The notes: a model not told the origin generated them from the letters alone. Positions 19,717 through 28,391 are shown, numbered from the stretch's first letter. The stretch: DNA of 64,000 bases from CAYRJD01 sp965205925 (GCA_965205925.1 OZ242183.1:1674001-1738000), one strand, 5' to 3'. Translations and numbers: made by a program.

Positions 19717-20556
19717 CTAGCTCCCCGTGCTTCTTCGCTGAAGTTCTACTTCGCATGCGGCAAGTTGGATGGAATCATTTACGCCCATGACTTCGTTGGC
19801 GTCCGGAGCCGACATGGCGCTCACGCGGTAGTCGTGACTTCGCAATACGGCAACAACGTCCGTCAGTTGGATTTCATTCTGAGCATTTTGCATAGGGGCT
19901 TTCATAACCTCCGCTAAGGCGGCTCGTAGTGGATCCTCTGCGAAGCAGTAGATGGAAGAGTTGATCTCGTCGATCTGCAGCTGCTCCTCTGTGGCGTCGC
20001 GATGCTCAACTATGGCTAGTACTTCGGTGCCATCTCGTGAGCGCAGAATGCGGCCATAACCAGTTGGATCGGCGACCCGCGCAGTCAGCAAGGTGGCAGC
20101 TCCGGGCTGGACCGGTGGCTGGGCCAGCAACTGAGCCTCTAGTAATGCCTGCAGCGTCTCCGTCCGCACTAAAGGAGCATCGGCAGGCGTAACAAGCACT
20201 AGCGAAGACTGATCGCCTGCTTGATTCTGGCTGACCCGGGCTTGATCAGCCATTGGGATTTCTTGCAAGCCAACCCAAACTGCATCACCGGTACCGCGTT
20301 GTTCGTGCTGATGAGCAAACTCCAGCTTGGTTGGATCTGGTGCAGCTAATCGCGCGGCTTCGGACACTTGATCGGCTCCATGCCCAACCACTACAACAAT
20401 TCGATCTGTCTCCAAGGTCGCTAACGCTGCGATCACGTAAGCGATCAACGGCTTACCGTTTAGCGGAGTTAACGGCTTGGGCGTGTTGTTGCGCATGCGA
20501 GTGCCGGCGCCAGCCGCCAGCACCACCGCACTCAGGTGTGCTGGCGAAGAAAGCAT
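19717..20556 (-). CDS. glmU: GlmU-like UDP-GlcNAc pyrophosphorylase, uridyltransferase domain only
   Basis: A 279-residue nucleotidyltransferase closest to the N-terminal half of GlmU: VVLAAGAGTRMRNNTPKPL (about 11-29), QRGTGDAVWVGL, VTPADAPLVR, TGYGRILR and the linker VNDSIQLAACEVELQRR. GlmU normally continues with a left-handed beta-helix acetyltransferase domain; here a stop comes exactly at that junction. The cell would need another GlcN-1-P acetyltransferase. Its position next to prs matches mycobacterial glmU, which is full length (about 495 residues). The upstream neighbour is tRNA-Gln, 13 nt from the start. Confidence 0.85.
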   Translation of the reverse strand: MLSSPAHLSAVVLAAGAGTRMRNNTPKPLTPLNGKPLIAYVIAALATLETDRIVVVVGHGADQVSEAARLAAPDPTKLEFAHQHEQRGTGDAVWVGLQEIPMADQARVSQNQAGDQSSLVLVTPADAPLVRTETLQALLEAQLLAQPPVQPGAATLLTARVADPTGYGRILRSRDGTEVLAIVEHRDATEEQLQIDEINSSIYCFAEDPLRAALAEVMKAPMQNAQNEIQLTDVVAVLRSHDYRVSAMSAPDANEVMGVNDSIQLAACEVELQRRSTGS

Positions 20557-20569
20557 TGCTCAAACACTG

Positions 20570-20641
20570 TTCGGGGAGGAGGGCTCGAACCTCCATCTTC
20601 GGGACCAAAACCCGATGTCCTGCCGATTGAACGATCCCCGA
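20570..20641 (-). tRNA. tRNA-Gln (anticodon TTG)
   Basis: On the minus strand the 72-nt sequence folds as a tRNA: acceptor TCGGGGA pairs with TCCCCGA, the anticodon stem TCGGG/CCCGA encloses TTTTGGT with anticodon TTG (reads CAA and CAG), and the T arm carries GGTTCGAGCC. The discriminator is A and CCA is not encoded. It lies just upstream of the glmU-like gene. Confidence 0.95.
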
Positions 20642-20781
20642 ATAAGGCCGTAAAGACATCGGCCGTCACGTGAGATGAGCGTACAAGTGAGATGCTGACT
20701 GTTGGGTCAAGCAACAAAGCGAACCGAAAAACGGCGCGAAGCATTGCGTTGAGTGGTTTGGTCGTTAGATTGCGTTGGCTT

Positions 20782-20871
20782 ATGGGATCGCTAGTCAAAA
20801 AGCGCCGCAAACGGATGCGCAAAAAGAAGCACCGCAAGATGCTGAGACGAACGCGCTACCAGCGTAAATAA
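20782..20871 (+). CDS. Small ribosomal protein bS22 (actinobacterial type)
   Basis: A 29-residue, extremely basic peptide beginning MGSLVKKRRKRMRKKKHRK and ending MLRRTRYQRK. The pattern KKRRKRMxKKKHRKxLRRTRxQRRK is that of the small bS22 protein seen in the mycobacterial 30S subunit near the decoding centre (AURKAIP1/COX24-like domain). The ATG at 20782 gives an exact start of the known form (MGS-I/L-V-KKRRKRM). There is no strong Shine-Dalgarno sequence. It stands alone between tRNA-Gln and the molybdenum oxidoreductase gene and is easily missed by gene finders because of its length. Confidence 0.9.
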   Translation: MGSLVKKRRKRMRKKKHRKMLRRTRYQRK

Positions 20872-20949
20872 TCGCTAGGCGAGCCCTCAGATAATTATCG
20901 CTAACCAGCCACTACTCTCGCAAGAGTGATAAGGCAGCAGGGAATCCTC

Positions 20950-22635
20950 ATGGAGGAGGCTGAAGCGCAGGGGCCAAGCAAGGCATTGGTTTGGTTTGGG
21001 TCTGGCGCCGGTGCGCTTGGGGCTTCAGTAGCAATGGCATTCGGTGAGTTGGTCAATGGCCTCAACCCCGACGTACCTTCGCTAGTGGTTGCAGTGGGTG
21101 AGGTAGCGGTTGACTACACCCCTGGTGATCTTGTCGCCGCCGGTATTAGCAACGTTGGATCTAGTCAAAAGCCAGCATTAGTCGCGGGTATCGTGGTCGC
21201 AACCTTGCTGCTGGGAGCGCTAGCAGGCCGCTTTGCCGCAAATCGCTCCGATCGAATTGCAGTAGGAATATTTGCAGCGTTGGGCTTGCTAGCGGGCTGG
21301 TCTGCCGCTCGCAATCCGATGAGTCCCGCTGTTGGGGCCTGGATCACCGGATTAATAGCAGCTGCGGTGGGTGCCTTCACTCTGTATGCGGTGCTGCGCA
21401 ATGCTGGATATGGCTGGCCAAGATTCCAACCGATCGGCCCCGCAGCTAACGCAGAAGAGGCGGCTCCGACCGTAGAGAGCGCGCCACAAGATGACCCAGC
21501 TCTGCAAGTCTCTCCAATCAAGACCACCGCACCGGTGCGCCTGACATCGCGCCGTGGCTTTTTGGCTTACATGGGAGCTGGCATTTCAGCTGCCGCTCTG
21601 CTGGGTATCGGTCGTCAGCTGCGCGCATCATCTACCACTAGCGCTGCGCGTGATGCATTGGTGCTGCCGCCCGCTGCAAGCACTAGCAGTCAGCCTCTAG
21701 ATGCTCAGCTACGAGCGTTGAACACCCTTGACTCAGTTGACCGTATTTCCAGTTACATAACACCAAACGAAGACTTTTATCGGATTGATACCGCTCTGGC
21801 CGTACCCAATGTTGATCCCGCCAACTGGGAGCTGAGCATCGAAGGAATGGTGGACAACCCATACTCGCTAACGCTTGACGACATCTATGCGATGGATCTA
21901 CGGGACTATGCGGTCTCGCTGTCTTGCGTGTCAAACCAGGTCGGTGGAGATCTGGTCGGAAATGCAATCTGGACGGGCGTACCGCTAGCGGAGTTGCTAG
22001 ATCGCGCAGGAGTTCAGCGTGGCGCGGATCAATTGGTGGGTCGATCGGTTGACCACTGGACGGCTGGTTTTCCGACCGATCTTGTGAGCGACGGACGCAA
22101 TGCAATCCTGGCAATCGGCATGAACGGTGAACCATTGCCAGTGAGCCATGGGTTTCCGGCTCGGCTAGTAGTGGCAGGTCTGTATGGCTATGTATCCGCT
22201 GTCAAATGGTTACAACGAATCTCGCTCAACACTTGGGATGGCTTCGATGGATACTGGGTGCCAAGAGGCTGGTCTAAAGAAGGACCAGTAAAGACGCAAA
22301 GCAGAATTGACATTCCTAGACGACGTGATCCGCTAGTAGCGGGGACGACTGTGCCAGTTGCCGGCGTTGCCTGGGCGCCAACCCGTGGAATTGAGAGAGT
22401 TGAAGTGCGCATTAGCGATGGCGACTGGAACGAGTGTCGACTGGGTGAGGCACTGAGCAACGAAACGTGGGTTCAGTGGGTGTACGACTGGACACCCACC
22501 ACGGGCGATCACATCATTGAGGTGCGAGCTACTGACGGCGATGGGGTAGTCCAAAATGACACACCGGTGGCGCCACGTCCGAATGGCGCGGAAGGCTGGC
22601 ACCGAACTTTCGTGACCGTCGAAGAAGTGGCTTAG
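20950..22635 (+). CDS. Membrane-anchored molybdopterin oxidoreductase, sulfite oxidase family
   Basis: A 561-residue protein from ATG 20950 (AGGGA 6 nt upstream; a GTG at 20926 is less likely). Residues 1-150 contain about four membrane helices; a twin-arginine motif S-R201-R202-GFL leads into a fifth helix; the rest is the sulfite-oxidase/YedY molybdopterin domain with the molybdenum ligand Cys326 in VSLSCVSNQ, and the Ig-like dimerisation domain (VPVAGVAWAP to IEVRATDGDG). It probably faces the cell exterior and may oxidise sulfite or reduce S- or N-oxides; the substrate is unknown. No cytochrome partner is adjacent. Confidence 0.9.
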   Translation: MEEAEAQGPSKALVWFGSGAGALGASVAMAFGELVNGLNPDVPSLVVAVGEVAVDYTPGDLVAAGISNVGSSQKPALVAGIVVATLLLGALAGRFAANRSDRIAVGIFAALGLLAGWSAARNPMSPAVGAWITGLIAAAVGAFTLYAVLRNAGYGWPRFQPIGPAANAEEAAPTVESAPQDDPALQVSPIKTTAPVRLTSRRGFLAYMGAGISAAALLGIGRQLRASSTTSAARDALVLPPAASTSSQPLDAQLRALNTLDSVDRISSYITPNEDFYRIDTALAVPNVDPANWELSIEGMVDNPYSLTLDDIYAMDLRDYAVSLSCVSNQVGGDLVGNAIWTGVPLAELLDRAGVQRGADQLVGRSVDHWTAGFPTDLVSDGRNAILAIGMNGEPLPVSHGFPARLVVAGLYGYVSAVKWLQRISLNTWDGFDGYWVPRGWSKEGPVKTQSRIDIPRRRDPLVAGTTVPVAGVAWAPTRGIERVEVRISDGDWNECRLGEALSNETWVQWVYDWTPTTGDHIIEVRATDGDGVVQNDTPVAPRPNGAEGWHRTFVTVEEVA

Positions 22636-22667
22636 CCAACCCGGTCTAGCTAGACCGCTGCTTGGCT
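22634..22667. terminator. Palindrome between convergent genes, possible bidirectional terminator
   Basis: The perfect 16-bp palindrome CGGTCTAGCTAGACCG (22642-22657) is flanked by AGCCAA and TTGGCT, which also pair. It spans the stop codons of the molybdenum oxidoreductase (plus) and ispE (minus). A hairpin in both transcripts would suit a two-way terminator, but U-runs are absent. Confidence 0.5.
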
Positions 22668-23555
22668 TACGTTGGTGCTAGGAGTAGTGGTTACGGGCAA
22701 CCCGCGTATCTCTTCGAACAACACATCGGGGTAGTGGCCCTTGACGAACCAACCCGAGCCGCTACCTGCCAGAATCGGCTTTTGGTTGGTCTGCTCCGCT
22801 AAAGCGTCTCGCCATTTGGCTAGCTCTGGTTCAAGCGAAATGGCGGCTTGCTCTAAATCGTTCACGGGTTGATCGTCTAAGTCTGCGCCATCTGATTCCA
22901 GCCTGTCCGGGTCTGACACGCCCGAATCTGAGCTAGCTAGACGGTCCCAAGCCTTGTACACCCTTTTCGTTGACAAACCGAACGGTGGCAGCAGCAGCGT
23001 GTACTGCTCTTGCTTGTATTTCAGCGGTTTGATCTTCTCACCTATCCCCCTCACTCTGGCGCGACCGCCGGAGAGACAAAACCCCACATCGGCACCAATC
23101 TGACAAGCTCGCGCAACACTTATCGGTGAAGTAATCGTTGGAGTAACTGGTGGAGTTATCGGTGGAGTAACCGTTGGAGTAGTTGACCTGATAGCCCAGT
23201 TAGCCCAACGCAAAATAGCGGCCGCGTCCGAAGAGCCTCCGCCCAGCCCTGCTTCAAGCGGAATGCGCTTGCGCAAAACGACATAGCCCGTCATTTTGGC
23301 TAGCTTCATTGCGTCTTGAACGAGAGTGTCGGCAGGTATGGCCGAATGCGAATGTGGACTCATCTCATCCACTACTTCCACACTCCTGCTTGCACCAGGC
23401 TTCAAGATCAACTCGTCGCACAGGTTCAGCGACACCATCGTTGCATCAATCTCGTGCAACCCGTTATATCTTCCGCCGCGACGTACCCCAGTGATTCGCA
23501 ACGACAGTGTGAGTTTGGCTGGCGCAATCAGTCGTATGCCTACCGATTCAGTCAC
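22650..23555 (-). CDS. ispE: 4-diphosphocytidyl-2-C-methyl-D-erythritol kinase
   Basis: About 301 residues from the GTG at 23555, 7 nt after the rsmA stop; the ATG at 23615 would overlap rsmA by 53 nt. It phosphorylates CDP-ME in the MEP isoprenoid pathway. GHMP kinase features are the substrate Lys in IAPAKLTLSLR (about 14), the glycine-rich ATP loop LEAGLGGGSSDAAA (about 100-113), the catalytic Asp in QIGADVGFCLSGG (about 156) and LAGSGSGWF near the end. A stretch of (T-P-P-I/V)-type repeats at about 125-146 is encoded by five 12-bp units (23122-23181) and is absent from normal IspE. Confidence 0.93.
   Translation of the reverse strand: MTESVGIRLIAPAKLTLSLRITGVRRGGRYNGLHEIDATMVSLNLCDELILKPGASRSVEVVDEMSPHSHSAIPADTLVQDAMKLAKMTGYVVLRKRIPLEAGLGGGSSDAAAILRWANWAIRSTTPTVTPPITPPVTPTITSPISVARACQIGADVGFCLSGGRARVRGIGEKIKPLKYKQEQYTLLLPPFGLSTKRVYKAWDRLASSDSGVSDPDRLESDGADLDDQPVNDLEQAAISLEPELAKWRDALAEQTNQKPILAGSGSGWFVKGHYPDVLFEEIRGLPVTTTPSTNVSQAAV
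23122..23181 (+). repeat. 12-bp GGTGGAGTA-type tandem array (5 units) in ispE
   Basis: Five contiguous 12-bp units: ATCGGTGAAGTA, ATCGTTGGAGTA, ACTGGTGGAGTT, ATCGGTGGAGTA, ACCGTTGGAGTA. They lie inside ispE and are read on the minus strand as Thr-Pro-rich tetrapeptides. The same unit recurs at four other places in the window, always with this plus-strand polarity. Confidence 0.9.
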
Positions 23556-23562
23556 AAATAGC

Positions 23563-24501
23563 TCACTTGGCAATGACCGGTTTGCGAGTCGCGCATAAAA
23601 CCTCTCCCAATGCAAGCCATTCGTCCAAGCCCAACTGTTCTGGACGTGCTACCTCGGCTATGCCTGCGGCCATTAGCCAGGTTTGAGCTGTGTCTGCGTC
23701 AATGTCAAGTTCTCCTCCACGCAGGCTGCGTCGTAGCATTTTGCGGCGTCGGCCAAACGTTTGTCGCAGCAGAGTTCGCACAGCGATTGTCAGCGGTTCA
23801 GGCAACACCGTGTCGTTGCGGATAACACGAACCAGTGCGGATTCCACGGCTGGTTCGGGCCAAAAAACTGTTGCAGGTACGGCTCCAACGATCTTGGCAG
23901 CGCCTTGCATACGAACTCGTACCGACACGGCTCCGTAACTCGAATCACCCGCATCGGCCACTAATCGTTCGGCTGCCTCGCGTTGGCACATCACAAGCAA
24001 ATGTTTGATTTTGGGTGCTTCGTCAAGCACGGCTAGCACCAGAGAGGTAGCGATGTTGTAGGGCAAATTTGCTACGAGATGCCAGTCGTCTTGACTCTCG
24101 TTAGCTCCGTGGTACTGGCTCAGGATTGCATCCCAATCCAAGCGACGAGCATCCGCGTGCAGCACTGTGGCAATGCCTGGGCGCGGCTCACTGTGTGGCT
24201 TTGCTTCGGTACGTGATTTTGCTTCGCAAGTCGAATGTCTGAGCACCTTCTTCAAAGCGTCAACCAGCTTGGCGTCGGTTTCGATCGCCAAAACGTTGGC
24301 ACCTGCTTGCCTCAACGCCAACGTCAAGCTTCCAAGACCGGCGCCAATTTCCACGACGTTGCTACCGGGACCGATTTCAGCTAGGCGAGCGATGCGGTGC
24401 ACAGTGTTTGGGTCGGTCACAAAGTTTTGACCCAAGCTCTTACGAGGAGATACACCGGCTTCGGCCAGCAAACGTTTTACCTCTGTGCGGTTATGAGTCA
24501 C
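23563..24501 (-). CDS. rsmA: 16S rRNA (adenine1518/1519-N6)-dimethyltransferase
   Basis: About 312 residues from the GTG at 24501, which overlaps the tatD stop in GTGA (the classic 4-nt coupling); the longer frame from 24606 would add an unlikely Arg/Cys-rich end. KsgA/RsmA methylates two adjacent adenines near the 3' end of 16S rRNA. Motifs are PRKSLGQNFVTDPNTVHRIA near 17-36, the SAM loop VVEIGAGLGSLT near 49-60, the catalytic LVANLPYNIATSLV near 126-139, and VFWPEPAVESALVRV. The order tatD-rsmA-ispE is conserved in actinobacteria, where rpfB often intervenes; it is missing here. Confidence 0.95.
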   Translation of the reverse strand: MTHNRTEVKRLLAEAGVSPRKSLGQNFVTDPNTVHRIARLAEIGPGSNVVEIGAGLGSLTLALRQAGANVLAIETDAKLVDALKKVLRHSTCEAKSRTEAKPHSEPRPGIATVLHADARRLDWDAILSQYHGANESQDDWHLVANLPYNIATSLVLAVLDEAPKIKHLLVMCQREAAERLVADAGDSSYGAVSVRVRMQGAAKIVGAVPATVFWPEPAVESALVRVIRNDTVLPEPLTIAVRTLLRQTFGRRRKMLRRSLRGGELDIDADTAQTWLMAAGIAEVARPEQLGLDEWLALGEVLCATRKPVIAK

Positions 24502-25325
24502 TGCAATCCGAATATCCGCGTGGCGGCTTGTGTTGATTGTGTCATCACATCGCAAACGTCTGCTCCGCGCGCAGCGGCAACTGCGACACCCACGTGAGTA
24601 ACCCAAGCGGGATGGTTAGTTTTCCCGCGATTTGGAACAGGTGCCAGATAGGGCGAATCGGTCTCTACCAGATAGCTGTCTGCTGGTACGAATGCGGCTG
24701 CGGCTCGCACATCCTCGGCGTTTTTGAAGCTCACGATGCCGCTAAAGGAGATCACAGCACCGCACTCAAGCGCTCGGCGAGCCTCCGGCACACCACCGGT
24801 GAAGCAATGAAACACGGTTCGCTCGGGCACACCAGCCGAGTTGAGTACAGCGAAGGTGTCATCCCAGGCGCTGCGTGAGTGAATGACCAGCGCCAAGTTA
24901 TGTCGGTGAGCTAGCTCAATTTGAGCGGCAAAGGCCGACTGCTGCGCTGCCCTATCGGAGTTTTCGTAGTGATAATCCAGCCCACACTCACCCACCGCCA
25001 CCAGTTCTGTTCTAGCGGTCGCAGAAATCAAAGCTTTGATGGCGTCTAGTTGTGTACCTGCGTCGCTGGCGTGATGTGGGTGCAGGCCAGCGGTGGCAAA
25101 CACCTGCGGGAATCTGCTGGCTCGTTCGCACGCTGCCGCGCTGGAACCGCTAGTCGTACCGACATCGATAAGCGCTCCGACGCCTGCGCAGAGCGCTTCG
25201 CTAACTAGCTCATCGGCGCTGCGTTCAACCGGAATCTCAGCCGCCAGCAGATCATCGTTTGGCAAGTGGCAGTGGCTGTCTATCCATGTTGTAGGTGACA
25301 CTGCAGGTGACACGTTGGAACTCAT
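24498..25325 (-). CDS. tatD: TatD family metal-dependent hydrolase
   Basis: A 275-residue TatD-type deoxyribonuclease/hydrolase with a TIM barrel. All metal ligands are visible: IDSHCHL near 16, TAGLHPHHASD, GECGLDYHY near 115, VIHSRSAWDD, FHCFTGG, and ETDSPYLAPV. The first 13 residues (MSSNVSPAVSPTT) include a Val-Ser-Pro duplication from two 12-bp units at 25291-25314. It lies 20 nt downstream of metG and overlaps rsmA by 4 nt. Confidence 0.95.
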   Translation of the reverse strand: MSSNVSPAVSPTTWIDSHCHLPNDDLLAAEIPVERSADELVSEALCAGVGALIDVGTTSGSSAAACERASRFPQVFATAGLHPHHASDAGTQLDAIKALISATARTELVAVGECGLDYHYENSDRAAQQSAFAAQIELAHRHNLALVIHSRSAWDDTFAVLNSAGVPERTVFHCFTGGVPEARRALECGAVISFSGIVSFKNAEDVRAAAAFVPADSYLVETDSPYLAPVPNRGKTNHPAWVTHVGVAVAAARGADVCDVMTQSTQAATRIFGLQ

Positions 25326-25345
25326 GTTGAGAAGCTCATGCTGGA

Positions 25346-26899
25346 CTAGTTGCGAGCCTTGCGGCCATCTATGCGTGGAAACAGCGGCTCACCTCGGTCC
25401 ACGTTTAAACCACCCGGATATCCGCCCCATCGTCCAGCAGCAGGTAGCCGTTGGTCTGCAAGATCGGCTGGCATTCCTATTCTGCGCCAGAGCTCCGTGC
25501 ACTTTTCGGGCATGGCCGCCAAAGTCAACACCGCTACCAAACGCAAAACCTCCAAAGCGTCACCTAAAACTGCGTCGACTTTCACGCCTGGTTCCAGCTT
25601 CCAGGGCTCTTCACGCTCTAACACCGCATTCGCTTCTCGAATGAGCTGCCAGGTTGCGTTGAGAGCGATTGAAGGTGCCATGCGATCCCAGGCTGCGATA
25701 GTTGTCTCGACAGCCTCTTGCGCCGTCGCGGCTAACTCGCTGTCGGGCTGCGGTGCCGGTCCGATGCCACCGCATTTGCTCACTACTAGCGTTGCAACAC
25801 GGCTCAGCAGATTGCCCAGATTGTTAGCGAGATCAGCGTTGTAGCGCGTAACCATTGCCTCGTAAGAAAAATCTCCATCAGGGCCAAACGGTTGATCATG
25901 CAAGAAATGATGCCGCACACCGTCGACACCAAAATCTTTCACCAGTTCGCCTGGCGAAATTTGGTTAAGCGCAGACTTTGCCATTTTCGCGCCACCGACC
26001 AGTAAGAACCCGTGAACGTGAACGTTTTTTGGCGGCTCAATACCAGCGCTCATCAGCATGGCCGGCCAGTAGACGCAGTGAAAGCGCAGGATGTCTTTAC
26101 CGATCACGTGAATGCCCGGCCAGCGGTAAGAAAATTGTGTTGAGCTGGCTGCGGCTGTGGAGGTGTCGTCTTTGCCATAACCGATCGCGGTTATGTAGTT
26201 GGTAAGGGCGTCAAACCAGACGTAGGTGACGTGACTGGGATCCCAGGGCAGCGGAACACCCCAGTTAATGGAGGTTCGGCTAATGGAGAAATCTTCTAGG
26301 CCGCCACGAATAAACCCCACCGCTTCGTTGCGTTTTCCTTCTGGCTGCACAAAATCGGGATGTCGTTCATACCAGTCAAGCAATCGCTGTTCATAGCGGC
26401 TTAGTAAAAAGAAATAGTTCTGCTCGACTACGTGTTCGGCTGGGCGTTGGTGAATTACGCAGTTGCCATCAACGAGTTCGGCCTGCGTGTAGTACGCCTC
26501 ACAGCTGACGCAATAAAGACCTTCGTAGGTTTTTAGTTCTATGTCGCCGTTGTCGTAGCAGGCCTGCAAAAGCTTTTGGACCGCAACATGGTGGCGCGGT
26601 TCGCTTGTACGAATGAAGTCGTTGTTGCTGATGTTCAGCTCTTCCCATGCTTGCTTGAAGCGAATGACCGTGCGATCGGCCCACTCAATCGGTGTGCAGT
26701 TGTTTTCTTCGGCGGCTCGTTGCACCTTGAGTCCGTGCTCGTCGGTACCTGTCAAAAACATCACATCGTCGCCGCATAGTCGGCGCCAGCGGGCGTAAGC
26801 GTCCGTCGTGATCGTGGTGTAGGCGTGCCCTATATGAGGAGCATCGTTGACGTAATAGATGGGCGTCGTTATGTAGGTCTGGCCGCCGTTGCTTGGCAC
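25346..26899 (-). CDS. metG: Methionyl-tRNA synthetase
   Basis: A 517-residue class Ia synthetase. The HIGH motif is H22-IGH in VNDAPHIGHAYTTI; the KMSKS counterpart is KMAKS near 305 (GGAKMAKSALN). A zinc-knuckle-like insert YCVSCEAYY...DGNCVIH is reduced, as in short bacterial MetG forms. The anticodon-binding helical domain makes up the C-terminal third, and the tRNA-binding EMAP-like extension is absent. It charges both initiator and elongator tRNA-Met. It lies upstream of tatD and downstream of rsmI, as in many actinobacteria. Confidence 0.96.
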   Translation of the reverse strand: MPSNGGQTYITTPIYYVNDAPHIGHAYTTITTDAYARWRRLCGDDVMFLTGTDEHGLKVQRAAEENNCTPIEWADRTVIRFKQAWEELNISNNDFIRTSEPRHHVAVQKLLQACYDNGDIELKTYEGLYCVSCEAYYTQAELVDGNCVIHQRPAEHVVEQNYFFLLSRYEQRLLDWYERHPDFVQPEGKRNEAVGFIRGGLEDFSISRTSINWGVPLPWDPSHVTYVWFDALTNYITAIGYGKDDTSTAAASSTQFSYRWPGIHVIGKDILRFHCVYWPAMLMSAGIEPPKNVHVHGFLLVGGAKMAKSALNQISPGELVKDFGVDGVRHHFLHDQPFGPDGDFSYEAMVTRYNADLANNLGNLLSRVATLVVSKCGGIGPAPQPDSELAATAQEAVETTIAAWDRMAPSIALNATWQLIREANAVLEREEPWKLEPGVKVDAVLGDALEVLRLVAVLTLAAMPEKCTELWRRIGMPADLADQRLPAAGRWGGYPGGLNVDRGEPLFPRIDGRKARN

Positions 26900-26941
26900 T
26901 AAAACGATGCTACCGATGGGTTGTGATCTCAGTAAGTGTGG

Positions 26942-27829
26942 CTAGCAAGGCTGCTTGGGCGTGGCATTGGGCTGTAGTTGCAACGCAAGCTCGTAAACCC
27001 GATTGCGCGGTTCGTTTAGTTGTTCGGCCACTTGATTTATCGCTGTACGCCGACTTATGCCGGATTGGAGCACGATTGCGAGGTGTTTATTGATTTCAGC
27101 ATCGGTAGCCGACGCAGGTGGTAGCGGTCCAAGCGTTATTACAAACTCGCCCTTAGAGCTAGCTGTGGTGTCGATTGCGAATCTTTCGGCCATCTGTGCC
27201 AACGGTGCACGGATTACTTCTTCGTGCATCTTGGTTAACTCGCGCACCACCACACAAGGCCGTTCGGCGGCGTTACTAGTTGCAAGTTCCGCCAAGGTGC
27301 CGGCAATACGTTGCGGGGATTCCATCAACACCACGGTGCGGTGTTCAGCAGCAATTTGTGCGATGCGTTTTTTGCGGGCTTCTCCCTTACGCGGCAGCCA
27401 GCCCTCCATCACGTGCGGAAGCGTCGTAAACCCGGAAATAGCCAGAGCCGCTAAAGGTGCGGAGGCTCCGGGCACAATCGTTACCTGATGACCGGCCGCT
27501 GCAACGGCTGCCACAAGCAAGGTCCCAGGATCGGCAACCGTAGGAGTGCCTGCGTCGCTTACCAGCGCCACATCTACATTGCGCGAGAGCAGCTCTAATA
27601 CCTCTGCGATCGCTTCATTCTCGCTGGCTTCGTTTATTACCAACAGGCGCGGCACGCCGCTGGCACGATCAACTCCCAGGTGCTCCAGCAAACGACCGGT
27701 ACGACGGGTGTCTTCACAACCTATGGCAGTTACCGACCTTAAGACTTCAGCAGCGCGGGCGGTGATGTCGCTGAGGTTGCCTATGGGAGTGGCAACCAAG
27801 ATGAGCGCACCGCCACTACCAGCCGACAA
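26942..27829 (-). CDS. rsmI: 16S rRNA (cytidine1402-2'-O)-methyltransferase
   Basis: A tetrapyrrole-methylase fold protein, about 295 residues if it starts at the TTG at 27829; a longer frame from 27922 overlaps the DUF192 gene by 107 nt and adds atypical residues. Motifs are LILVATPIGNLSDITARA at the start, GCEDTRRTGRLLEHL, LVSDAGTPTVADPG, and GWLPRKGEARKKRI, all typical of RsmI. It methylates C1402 in the ribosomal decoding centre. The start has no clear Shine-Dalgarno sequence, so the exact N-terminus is uncertain, but VATPIG normally lies within the first ten residues. Confidence 0.92.
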   Translation of the reverse strand: MSAGSGGALILVATPIGNLSDITARAAEVLRSVTAIGCEDTRRTGRLLEHLGVDRASGVPRLLVINEASENEAIAEVLELLSRNVDVALVSDAGTPTVADPGTLLVAAVAAAGHQVTIVPGASAPLAALAISGFTTLPHVMEGWLPRKGEARKKRIAQIAAEHRTVVLMESPQRIAGTLAELATSNAAERPCVVVRELTKMHEEVIRAPLAQMAERFAIDTTASSKGEFVITLGPLPPASATDAEINKHLAIVLQSGISRRTAINQVAEQLNEPRNRVYELALQLQPNATPKQPC

Positions 27830-28280
27830 TTTGCACCATGTTGCCTGCGCACAGATTCCAGCGTTCAAAAGCTCCCGATTTTGCTTCCAGTACTGCGGAG
27901 CTGCGCAAGCGTGGGCGAGCAATTTTCCCTGGTCGCATTGATCTTGTGGCCAACACTTTAAAAGTCAACATCTCACCAGATCTGTATCTGTCGGACTCGG
28001 TGGAGGTTTTTTCAAGAGCACGGCTGCGGCGTAAATATGCCACATCAATAGCAAACTTCATGCCGATCGTGTGGACGCCTTTGGCAGGTATCAACAAGAG
28101 TGCTCCAACTGTCGCATTTCGTTCATCGGCTTGGACAGCATCGCAAGCCATGCCGCCAACAGAGCCACTAACCGAGTCACGCCCAAGCAAGCCTTTCATG
28201 CGGGCGCGGTGAGTAGCTGCTATTTCCACGCTCGCAAGCACGGAGTCTTCTTGAATTAGCCATGCCATTGCTGCAGCCAA
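27816..28280 (-). CDS. DUF192 family protein
   Basis: A 154-residue protein of the DUF192 family. Its signature is visible: RMKGLLGRDSVSG near 27-39, ALLLIPAKGVHTIGMKFAIDVAYL near 60-83, and ATRSMRPGKIARP later. The Cys of the usual PCxxVHTxGM motif is replaced by Ala (PAKGVHTIGM). The family's function is not settled; some members are secreted, but no signal peptide is seen here. The end overlaps the rsmI start by 14 nt. Confidence 0.85.
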   Translation of the reverse strand: MAAAMAWLIQEDSVLASVEIAATHRARMKGLLGRDSVSGSVGGMACDAVQADERNATVGALLLIPAKGVHTIGMKFAIDVAYLRRSRALEKTSTESDRYRSGEMLTFKVLATRSMRPGKIARPRLRSSAVLEAKSGAFERWNLCAGNMVQIVGW

Positions 28281-28391
28281 GTCTTAGTGGTATCGGTGGC
28301 GTTTGCCGAACTGAGTTGCATAACCTTACGTTGACAAACTCTCTTCATCTAGTGGATGATGGGTGCAACAGGACTAACCGAGGTACGCCAA

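Noticed and set aside
23122..23181. CRISPR-like direct repeats
   Set aside because: Units are contiguous without spacers and only 12 bp long, and no cas genes occur in the window.
23605..23615. ATG at 23615 as ispE start
   Set aside because: It would overlap rsmA by 53 nt and add residues not found in the family; the GTG at 23555 fits better.
25093..25844. Plus-strand frames of 183 and 164 codons
   Set aside because: They mirror tatD and metG in other frames and carry no motif.
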